Shown: positions 7,808 through 13,892 of the stretch, in pieces
How positions within the stretch are numbered: position 1 is the first letter of the stretch
How the letters are laid out: each line of letters opens with the position of its first letter
Assembly: GCA_021413665.1 (NCBI GenBank)
Contig: JAIOPW010000004.1
Coordinates: 1-15,107 of the forward strand
Reading direction: 5' to 3'
DNA from: Rhodocyclales bacterium
GTDB taxonomy: Bacteria > Pseudomonadota > Gammaproteobacteria > Burkholderiales > Rhodocyclaceae
DNA length: 15,107 nt
Notes under the pieces: generated by a model
Seen by the model: the letters and a program-made list of their open reading frames with translations, nothing else
Database searches by the model: none
Told to the model about the DNA's origin: nothing
Program-made: the position numbers and the translations under genes

Positions 7808-8923
7808 TCAGGCTGCTGCAGCGGGACGTTCGTTATGCTGGCTCGCCACTTCGGCAAGTGCTTCACGCAGCAACGACACGCCGACGCCCGTGCGTGCGCT
7901 CAATCGAACGCATGAAATGTTACCACAGTCGTCACGCTCGATTCCGGGGCTTGCAGCCGTCAAATCGACCTTGTTCCAAACCAGAATCTGCGGCACGTCG
8001 AGCGCCCCGATCTCGTTCAATACCGAGCCCACCGCATTGATCTGCTGGTTGCGGTCGCCGCTGGCCGAATCGACCACATGCAACAGCAGATCAGCCTGGG
8101 CGGTCTCTTCCAGAGTAGCCTCGAAAGCCGCCACCAGGGCGTGCGGCAAATCACGGATGAAACCGACGGTATCGGACAGCACGATCGGTCCGGCACCCTC
8201 AACAAACAATCGGCGCGAGGTGGTGTCCAGAGTGGCGAACAACTGGTCGGCAGCATAAGCGCCCGCCTTGGTCAAGGCGTTGAACAGGGTGCTCTTCCCC
8301 GCGTTGGTATAACCCACCAGCGAAATTGCCAGAACGTCGCCCCGGGTCCGTGCGCGCCTGCGCACTACCCGCTGACGCTCCATCTGCTTAAGGCGGTCCT
8401 TGAGCAGAGCGACGCGCTTGCCCAGCAATCTGCGGTCGGTTTCCAATTGCTTCTCGCCGGGACCACGCAGGCCGATGCCGCCCTTCTGCCGCTCAAGGTG
8501 AGTCCAGCCACGTACCAAACGGGTGGCAAGGTGCTGCAACTGCGCGAGTTCGACCTGCAGCTTGCCTTCGTGGCTTTTGGCGCGCAGGGCGAATATGTCC
8601 AGGATCAGGCTGCTGCGGTCCACCACGCGGCACTCGAGGGTGTGTTCAAGGTTGCGCTGCTGACCTGGCGACAATTCATGATTGAACACCACGACATCCG
8701 CTTCGTGCAACCGCACCACGTCACCGATTTCGGCGACCTTGCCCTTGCCGGCAAAAAGAGCCGGATCGGGTCTCGCCCGCTTTCCGGAAACGACCGCCAA
8801 CGGCTGCGCCCGGGCGCTACCGACCAGCAGGTTGAACTCGGAAAGACGCTCTGCATAGTCGCCTTCGCCGAAATCGAGCTGTACCAGAACCGCCTTCTCG
8901 CCGCTGGCGGGACGCTCAAACAT
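7808..8923 (-). CDS. hflX: Ribosome-splitting GTPase HflX
   Basis: A 371-residue GTPase of the OBG-HflX group that binds 50S subunits and splits stalled or hibernating ribosomes. The N-terminal HflX domain (about 1-150) contains GKGKVAEI, FNHELSPGQQRNLE, and RLVRGWTHLERQKGGIGLRG. A coiled helical linker follows (about 160-190). The G domain has G1 GYTNAGKS (204-211), G2 region TLDTT, G3 DTVGF (251-255), G4 NKVD (317-320) and G5 SARTG (342-346). ATG at 8923 gives MFERPASGEKAVLV, which aligns with the E. coli start. A TTG at 8956 would add 11 low-complexity residues and is not favoured, although neither start has a strong Shine-Dalgarno. The protein ends about 25 residues after G5, so the extra C-terminal domain of the 426-residue E. 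coli protein is absent. It lies 46 nt after hfq. Confidence 0.95.
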   Translation of the reverse strand: MFERPASGEKAVLVQLDFGEGDYAERLSEFNLLVGSARAQPLAVVSGKRARPDPALFAGKGKVAEIGDVVRLHEADVVVFNHELSPGQQRNLEHTLECRVVDRSSLILDIFALRAKSHEGKLQVELAQLQHLATRLVRGWTHLERQKGGIGLRGPGEKQLETDRRLLGKRVALLKDRLKQMERQRVVRRRARTRGDVLAISLVGYTNAGKSTLFNALTKAGAYAADQLFATLDTTSRRLFVEGAGPIVLSDTVGFIRDLPHALVAAFEATLEETAQADLLLHVVDSASGDRNQQINAVGSVLNEIGALDVPQILVWNKVDLTAASPGIERDDCGNISCVRLSARTGVGVSLLREALAEVASQHNERPAAAA

Positions 8924-8969
8924 CAGGGCGATGCCTGCCGCGGCGGTCGCCAGCAACGGGACTCAGCGA

Positions 8970-9206
8970 TCAATCGGCTTCGACTTCCTGGGCGAAGTTG
9001 ACCGGACGCGCCGGAACCACGGTCGAAATGGCGTGCTTGTACACCATCTGCGTCACGGTGTTCTTGAGCAGAACCACGTACTGGTCGAATGATTCAATCT
9101 GCCCCTGCAACTTGATACCGTTGACCAGGTAGATCGAAACCGGAACATGTTCCCGACTCAGCGTGTTCAGAAACGGGTCTTGTAGCATTTGCCCTTTATT
9201 GCTCAT
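8970..9206 (-). CDS. hfq: RNA chaperone Hfq
   Basis: A 78-residue Sm-like protein that forms a hexameric ring and promotes pairing of small RNAs with mRNAs. The N-terminal helix carries GQMLQDPFLNTL. The Sm1 motif spans about 21-50 (VPVSIYLVNGIKLQGQIESF) and the Sm2 motif includes YKHAIST at 56-62. The proximal-face uridine-binding residues (Q9, F40, Q42, K57, H58 region) are present. The lateral rim reads SREH at 17-20, where E. coli has RRER. The C-terminal tail is short and acidic (NFAQEVEAD). AAGGA about 9 nt before the ATG supports the start. It is separated from der by 83 nt, enough for its own promoter, and heads the hfq-hflX-hflK-hflC cluster. Confidence 0.98.
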   Translation of the reverse strand: MSNKGQMLQDPFLNTLSREHVPVSIYLVNGIKLQGQIESFDQYVVLLKNTVTQMVYKHAISTVVPARPVNFAQEVEAD

Positions 9207-9289
9207 TTTTGTTGATCCTTTGCGGATTATTGGTTTTTGAGTGAATTACTGTAATCGATTTTACTTCGCCGTGCCACCAACGCCGACTT

Positions 9290-10648
9290 TCACTTTTCGC
9301 GCCGGAGCTTTGCCTTCGCCGGCCGGCCATCAACGGCAAAGGGATTCTTGCTGGTCTTGTATTGAATGCGCAGCGGCGTGCCCTGAAGCTTGAAGGCATC
9401 GAGAAAGTAGCGTTCAAGAAAGCGGGTATAGGACGCCGGAATGTGCTCCAGTGCATTGCCGTGAATCACGATGATCGGTGGATTGCTGCCACCCTGATGG
9501 GCGTAGCGAAGCTTGGGACGGAAGGCGCCATGGCGCGGTGGCGTCTGTTTCTCCACGGCCGCGATCAGCACGCGGGTCAGTTTCGGCGTTGTCATCTTCG
9601 CCATGGCGGCGGCGTAGGCCTTGTCCACCGAGCCAAGGATGCCGGCGATCCCCTGGCCTTTGAGTGCAGAGACATAGTGTACGCGGGCAAAGCCGAGGAA
9701 GTTCAGCTTGCGCGCGACATCCAGCTTGATCTGCTCGCGGCGATAGTCGTCCACCGCATCCCATTTATTGACTGCAACCACCATGGCCCGCCCGGCGTCA
9801 ATGGCGAAGCCTGCGATGTGCGCATCCTGATCGGAAATTTCCTGCGTGGCATCGACCATCAACACCACCACATTTGCTTCTTCGACCGCCTGCAGGGTCT
9901 TGATCACCGAAAACTTTTCGATGGTCTCGAACACCCGCCCCCTGCGCCGCAGGCCTGCCGTGTCGATCAGGGTGTAGGCGCGGCCGTTGCGCTCGAACGG
10001 CACCTCGATGGCATCGCGCGTGGTGCCGGGCATGTCGAACGCTATCACGCGTTCTTCGCCCAGCAGGGTATTCACCAAAGTGCTCTTGCCGACGTTGGGG
10101 CGACCGGCGATGGCTACCCGGGGGCCAGCAGCGTCATCATCTGCTTCGCTCTCGTCCGGGAAGGGCGCGAGCGCCAGTTCAACCAGTTCGCGCACCCCTT
10201 CGCCATGAGCGGAGGAAATTACGCAGGGATCACCGCAACCAAGTTCGTAAAACTCGGCGGCAACCACCGCCCTGTCCATGCCTTCGCCTTTGTTCGCGGC
10301 AAGCAGCACCGGGCGTCCGCTCCTGCGCAACAAGTCAGCGATCACTTTGTCCTGGGATGTAAGCCCGGTACGCACGTCAACCACGAAGATCAGCACATCG
10401 GCTTCGGCAATCGCCGCTTCAGCCTGGCGCGCCATTTCGTGCACGATGCCTTCCTTGGCCTGTGGTTCGAAGCCGCCGGTATCGACAACGAGGTAGGGCT
10501 TGTTGCCAAGCCGACCGTGACCGTAATGGCGATCCCGGGTCAGGCCCGGCTGGTCGGCCACCAGCGCATCGCGCGAACGCGTAAGCCGATTGAACAGGGT
10601 CGACTTGCCGACGTTCGGCCGACCGACAATAACCAGGCTCGGTTTCAT
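9290..10648 (-). CDS. der: Ribosome biogenesis GTPase Der (EngA)
   Basis: A 452-residue essential-type GTPase with two G domains in tandem, needed for maturation of the 50S subunit. Domain 1: G1 GRPNVGKS at 9-16, G3 DTGG at about 56-59, G4 NKGE at 119-122. Domain 2: G1 GRPNVGKS at 182-189, G3 DTAG at about 229-232, G4 NKWD at 294-297, G5 SALKG. A KH-like C-terminal domain (about 360-435) contains HGNALEHIPASYTRFLERYF. Length is close to the family norm. The ATG at 10648 has no Shine-Dalgarno but a GC-rich hairpin just upstream. The last residues KAKLRREK are not conserved; a different frame across the stop encodes another basic tail ending at 9261, so the exact C terminus deserves a check. 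Confidence 0.96.
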   Translation of the reverse strand: MKPSLVIVGRPNVGKSTLFNRLTRSRDALVADQPGLTRDRHYGHGRLGNKPYLVVDTGGFEPQAKEGIVHEMARQAEAAIAEADVLIFVVDVRTGLTSQDKVIADLLRRSGRPVLLAANKGEGMDRAVVAAEFYELGCGDPCVISSAHGEGVRELVELALAPFPDESEADDDAAGPRVAIAGRPNVGKSTLVNTLLGEERVIAFDMPGTTRDAIEVPFERNGRAYTLIDTAGLRRRGRVFETIEKFSVIKTLQAVEEANVVVLMVDATQEISDQDAHIAGFAIDAGRAMVVAVNKWDAVDDYRREQIKLDVARKLNFLGFARVHYVSALKGQGIAGILGSVDKAYAAAMAKMTTPKLTRVLIAAVEKQTPPRHGAFRPKLRYAHQGGSNPPIIVIHGNALEHIPASYTRFLERYFLDAFKLQGTPLRIQYKTSKNPFAVDGRPAKAKLRREK

Positions 10649-10653
10649 TTTAG

Positions 10654-10668
10654 GCCGGCGCAGCCGGC
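10654..10668 (-). promoter_or_regulatory. GC hairpin in the der ribosome-binding region
   Basis: GCCGGC (10654-10659) and GCCGGC (10663-10668) form a 6-bp all-GC stem with a 3-nt loop. On the coding strand it ends 6 nt before the der ATG and occupies the place where a Shine-Dalgarno would sit; none is seen. No U tract follows, so it is not an intrinsic terminator. A role in der translation is inferred. Confidence 0.4.
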
Positions 10669-10705
10669 ACCAAGGTTGTCATGTGCATCTGATCGCAACG
10701 GGAGA

Positions 10706-11860
10706 CTAACGGACTTCCAGCGCGTGCAGTCCGCCGTTCGCGGTCTGCACCAACATGCCCTTGCCGAAGTGAACCGGCTCGGCCCGCACCGCGCTGCCAT
10801 CGGTCGTCGCTCGTGCCGCAAACGCGCCGTCCTCGCGACGCAGAAGGTGCACCACGCCCTGATAGTCCGCAACCGCGACATGACTGCCCAGCGACAGCGG
10901 ACGCGACAAGGCCCTCTGGGCGAGTTTGTCCTGCTTCCATACGCTGGCCCCGCTACTGCGATCCAGAGCGTGCACGGCGCCCTTGTCGTCGGCCACGTAG
11001 ACGTATCGACTGTCCATATCGAGGCCGGCGCTGGAGGACATGTCGCGCGACCAGAGAGTATTGCCGCTGGCACTGTCGAAGCAGGCGACCCGGCCCTGAT
11101 AGGCCGCAGCGCAGACGACATTGCCGCCCATCACCGGCAAACTGGTGACATCGGCAACCCTTTCGAGTTCGGTCGAACCCTTCGGCAGCGCAACAGTTAC
11201 CTCCCACACCGCGGCGCCGTTATTGTTGGCGATGGCGAGCAGCTTGCCGCCCGGGAATCCCGCCAGCGTTACGCGACCCGCCATCACCACGCCCACGTTC
11301 GATCGAAGCGAGAGTGTCGGAGTGCTGCGCTGATAGACCCAGCGCCGCTTGCCGTCCACTGCGTCGAAGCCGAAAATGCGCGAATCACCCGAGCGGACGA
11401 CGGCCAGCCCATCTTCGACGGACGGCGCCGCAAGTACTTCGGAACTCACCCGCGCCTTCCATGTGTCACGTCCGGTCGCAGCGTCGAAAGCGAGCACTTC
11501 GCCTTTGGGCGTCCCCACCACCACCAGTTTGCCGTCGCTGCCGACACCACCGGAAAGCGTCTGACCGACAGCAATGCGCCAGACCTGACGGCCACCGTCA
11601 AAGCGGGCTACAGAACCGTCGCGAGCCGCTGCATAGACGCTGTCACCCACCACGGCAGGCGAAAAACTGAACTCGCCCGCGCTACCGATCCCTGCCTGCC
11701 ACAGGCTTTTCAGCTCGGCGGTGGCCTGGATTGTCAAAAGTTCGGCCGGTTTGAGCTTGGGCGCACTGGAGCCGAAGGGATTCAGCTTCTCAACCGTCGA
11801 GCAGGCACCCAACAGCAACGCGGAAGCAAGCACGACCCACGGCAATCTCACCTTGTTCAT
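10706..11860 (-). CDS. bamB: Outer membrane assembly lipoprotein BamB
   Basis: A 384-residue lipoprotein of the BAM complex, which inserts beta-barrel proteins into the outer membrane; BamB acts in the periplasm at the BamA POTRA domains. The signal peptide has basic N-terminal residues, a hydrophobic core and a lipobox LGAC ending at C20. S at +2 fits outer-membrane sorting. The remainder is a PQQ-type beta-propeller with recurring blade signatures: LAFDAATGRDTW (123-134), FGFDAVDGKRRW (163-174), ACFDSASGNTLW (259-270), HALDRSSGASVW (297-308). Length matches the family (392 in E. coli). The ATG overlaps the stop of the YfgM-like gene (ATGA), so translation is coupled. der follows after 57 nt, the classic yfgM-bamB-der order. 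Confidence 0.96.
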   Translation of the reverse strand: MNKVRLPWVVLASALLLGACSTVEKLNPFGSSAPKLKPAELLTIQATAELKSLWQAGIGSAGEFSFSPAVVGDSVYAAARDGSVARFDGGRQVWRIAVGQTLSGGVGSDGKLVVVGTPKGEVLAFDAATGRDTWKARVSSEVLAAPSVEDGLAVVRSGDSRIFGFDAVDGKRRWVYQRSTPTLSLRSNVGVVMAGRVTLAGFPGGKLLAIANNNGAAVWEVTVALPKGSTELERVADVTSLPVMGGNVVCAAAYQGRVACFDSASGNTLWSRDMSSSAGLDMDSRYVYVADDKGAVHALDRSSGASVWKQDKLAQRALSRPLSLGSHVAVADYQGVVHLLRREDGAFAARATTDGSAVRAEPVHFGKGMLVQTANGGLHALEVR

Positions 11861-12522
11861 TTGGCGGCGCCGAGCGCGTCGCGCTTGGCTTGGACAATTT
11901 CACGGTAGCCGCTGCGCTGCCTGGCTTCATCTTCCTTGGCCAGCACATCAAATTTTGTCAGGGCCGCGTCATAGGCGGCACGGCCCTCGTCGAGCTTGCC
12001 CTGAGCGGCAAAAACGTCTCCGCGCAGCTCGGCGAAGCGAGGAGCAAATGACGCGGCCGGTTCCGCGACAAGCTGCCTGATCGCATCGTCGTAAGCCTTG
12101 TCGTCCAGCATCACGGCCGCCAACCGCAGCCGGGCCAATTCGCGCAGACCCGAGTCCTTCGCATTCTCGGCGGCCCAGGCAAGCTGCACACGGGCGTTCT
12201 TGGCATCGCCGGTGTCGACCTGCACACGCGCCGCCAGCAGTGCGCCCATGCCGGCATATGAGGTGGCGGAGTATTTGTCGATCAGCTCGCCGGCCAGTTC
12301 GCGCGCGCGCTTGGCATCCTTCTGCGTCGCCGCCGTCTGCAGACCGGAGTACAGGGCCGATGCCTGCACCGACTGCTGCCGTTGCCACCAGTTCCAGCCC
12401 TGCCAGGCAACGGCAGCCAGCGCCAAGGCGACCAGAATCCCGGTCACCAGGTTGCCGTACATCTTCCACCAGGTTTTCAGCTCGTCAAGCTGTTCCTGTT
12501 CTTCCAGGTCATAGGCTGCCAT
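11857..12522 (-). CDS. YfgM-like tetratricopeptide membrane protein
   Basis: A 221-residue protein with a short cytosolic N terminus starting MAAYDLEEQEQLDELKTWWK, one membrane helix (about 24-45) and a helical, alanine-rich TPR-like periplasmic region. The region includes YSGLQTAATQKDAKRARELA and AELRGDVFAAQGKLDEGRAAY. The pattern matches the YfgM/TPR_21 family. In E. coli YfgM is an ancillary SecYEG-associated protein working with the chaperone PpiD in periplasmic protein handling; whether that holds here is inferred. ATG at 12522 is preferred over the upstream start at 12573 because MAAYDLEEQEQLD is the typical family beginning and GGAAGA lies about 6 nt upstream. It overlaps hisS by 14 nt and bamB by 4 nt, so all three are probably translated from one mRNA. 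Confidence 0.92.
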   Translation of the reverse strand: MAAYDLEEQEQLDELKTWWKMYGNLVTGILVALALAAVAWQGWNWWQRQQSVQASALYSGLQTAATQKDAKRARELAGELIDKYSATSYAGMGALLAARVQVDTGDAKNARVQLAWAAENAKDSGLRELARLRLAAVMLDDKAYDDAIRQLVAEPAASFAPRFAELRGDVFAAQGKLDEGRAAYDAALTKFDVLAKEDEARQRSGYREIVQAKRDALGAAK

Positions 12523-13816
12523 TGTCGTCTTCCAAGGGGAAAAGAATATCGCCAAGATGATCGGCCAGTTCATCGAAATTGACGCGAACCTGCTCCGCGG
12601 GCTGGTCGAAGCCGCACCGCAGGGGTTTCACGCTTACCGCATTCGCCGCCGCCTCGTCATCGCCGACTATCAGCGCAATCTGCGCGCCGGAGCCATCGGC
12701 CTTTTTCATTTGCGACTTGAAGCTGCCGCCGCCGCAATGAAGATGGATTGCAAATCCGCCGCTGCGCAGTGCTTCGGCGACGCGAAAGGCGAAGCGTCCT
12801 GCGGCCTCGCCCTGATGCACGAGATAGGCATCGGGCGTCGGGGCCTCGTGTTTGTGCCCCTGATCCTGCCACAGCGCAAGCAGGCGCTCGATGCCCATGG
12901 CGAAGCCGCAGGCTGGTGCGGGTTTGCCGCCCAATTGCTCGACCAAGCCATCATAGCGTCCGCCAGCACAAACGGTGCCTTGCGCGCCGAGCTGATCGGT
13001 GACCCACTCGAACACTGTGAGGTTGTAATAGTCCAGCCCGCGCACCAGGCGCGGGTTGATACGATACGGAATCACGGCATCCTTCAACAACTGCTGCACA
13101 CCCTCGAAATGCTTGAGGGACTCCTCGCCGAGATAGTCGATCAGCTTCGGCGCCGCCTCGACCAGACCCTGCAACGCCGGATTCTTGGTATCCAGAATGC
13201 GCAGCGGATTGCTGTGCAGGCGGCGCCGGGCATCCTCGTCGAGCTGGTCCTGATGCTTTTCAAGATATGCACGCAGATCGGCGCGATGGCGTGCGCGTTC
13301 ATCGCTCTGCCCGAGAGAATTGATTTCCAGCCGGATGCCTTCGAGCCCCAGATCGTCCCACAGCCGGGAGCACATCGCGATCTGTTCGGCATCGATGTCC
13401 GGTCCCGCGAAGCCCAGTGCCTCGACGCCGACCTGGTGGAACTGACGGTAGCGGCCCTTTTGCGGGCGCTCGTGGCGGAACATCGGGCCCATGTACCACA
13501 GACGTTTGGGACCGTCGTAGAGCAGATTGTGTTGCAGCACGGCGCGTACGCAAGATGCCGTACCTTCCGGGCGCAGGGTGAGACTTTCACCGTTCAGCGC
13601 GTCCTCGAACGAGTACATCTCCTTCTCGACAATGTCGGTGACCGCACCGATGGCGCGCGCGAACAGCGGCGTCGGTTCCACCATGGGCATGCGGATCGGG
13701 CGGTAGCCGTAGGCGCGCAACCAGTCGCGCACCGCCTCCTCGAACTGCTCCCAGAGTTCAGCGTCGACCGGCAGGATATCGTTCATGCCGCGGATGGCTT
13801 GCAATGTCTGGTTCAT
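12509..13816 (-). CDS. hisS: Histidyl-tRNA synthetase
   Basis: A 435-residue class II synthetase that charges tRNA-His. The N terminus QAIRGMNDILP is the HisRS signature. TLRPEGTASCVRAV follows at 80-92. Motif 2 is at about 112-133 (FRHERPQKGRYRQFHQVGVE), the histidine-binding RGLDYYN at 259-265, GGRYDGL at 285-291, and motif 3 GFAMGIERL at 304-312. A C-terminal anticodon-binding domain follows (about 330-425). ATG at 13816 gives the family-standard MNQTLQAIRGMND. A GTG at 13849 would add 11 residues encoded inside a palindromic repeat and is not believed. No Shine-Dalgarno is visible before the ATG. The gene overlaps the downstream YfgM-like gene by 14 nt. Confidence 0.98.
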   Translation of the reverse strand: MNQTLQAIRGMNDILPVDAELWEQFEEAVRDWLRAYGYRPIRMPMVEPTPLFARAIGAVTDIVEKEMYSFEDALNGESLTLRPEGTASCVRAVLQHNLLYDGPKRLWYMGPMFRHERPQKGRYRQFHQVGVEALGFAGPDIDAEQIAMCSRLWDDLGLEGIRLEINSLGQSDERARHRADLRAYLEKHQDQLDEDARRRLHSNPLRILDTKNPALQGLVEAAPKLIDYLGEESLKHFEGVQQLLKDAVIPYRINPRLVRGLDYYNLTVFEWVTDQLGAQGTVCAGGRYDGLVEQLGGKPAPACGFAMGIERLLALWQDQGHKHEAPTPDAYLVHQGEAAGRFAFRVAEALRSGGFAIHLHCGGGSFKSQMKKADGSGAQIALIVGDDEAAANAVSVKPLRCGFDQPAEQVRVNFDELADHLGDILFPLEDDNGSL

Positions 13817-13826
13817 AAAATCTGTT

Positions 13827-13892
13827 GCCGCAGAGATCACAGAGGACACAGAGAATAATATCTTCCTCTGTGACCTCTGCGCCCTCTGTGGC
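13827..13892. repeat. Palindromic repeat of CACAGAGG-type 9-nt units
   Basis: Two 29-nt arms (13827-13855 and 13864-13892) are inverted copies with about six differences and flank an 8-nt AT-rich loop. Some differences would be G-U pairs in RNA. Each arm is itself three imperfect 9-nt units. On the minus strand these are CACAGAGGG, CGCAGAGGT and CACAGAGGA, then after the loop TCTCTGTGT, CCTCTGTGA and TCTCTGCGG. It starts on the ispG stop codon and ends 10 nt before the hisS ATG, filling the spacer. From memory, similar units occur dispersed between genes in many proteobacterial genomes; this was not checked. The U tract needed for an intrinsic terminator is absent. Confidence 0.88.

Noticed and set aside
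7741..7866. An extended hflK start at 7866 overlapping hflX
   Set aside because: The 42 extra residues overlap hflX and do not look like an HflK N terminus, whereas the ATG at 7740 gives the usual Gly/Pro-rich start.
6442..8040. A 532-codon open frame on the plus strand across hflK and the ends of hflC and hflX
   Set aside because: Antisense to hflK, no ribosome-binding site or domain, and amino-acid use typical of a shadow frame.
9207..9289. A dedicated hfq promoter in the der-hfq spacer
   Set aside because: The region is AT-richer than its surroundings and has an AATAAT, but no convincing -35 box at the right distance, so no promoter is called.
9362..11908. An 848-codon open frame on the plus strand across der and bamB
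   Set aside because: It is antisense to two clear genes in GC-rich DNA with low stop frequency; its product has no recognisable domain and is rich in His, Arg and Gln, as expected for a shadow frame.
12523..12573. An extended start of the YfgM-like gene inside hisS
   Set aside because: The ATG at 12522 has a nearby GGAAGA and gives the family-typical start; the extension lies fully within hisS coding sequence.
12557..13858. A 433-codon plus-strand frame opposite hisS
   Set aside because: A shadow of hisS, which has all HisRS motifs in the opposite frame; it also runs into the palindromic repeat.
13827..13892. The palindrome as a CRISPR unit or intrinsic terminator
   Set aside because: Its 9-nt units are contiguous with no spacers, and no U tract follows either arm; a terminator here would also cut hisS off from ispG.
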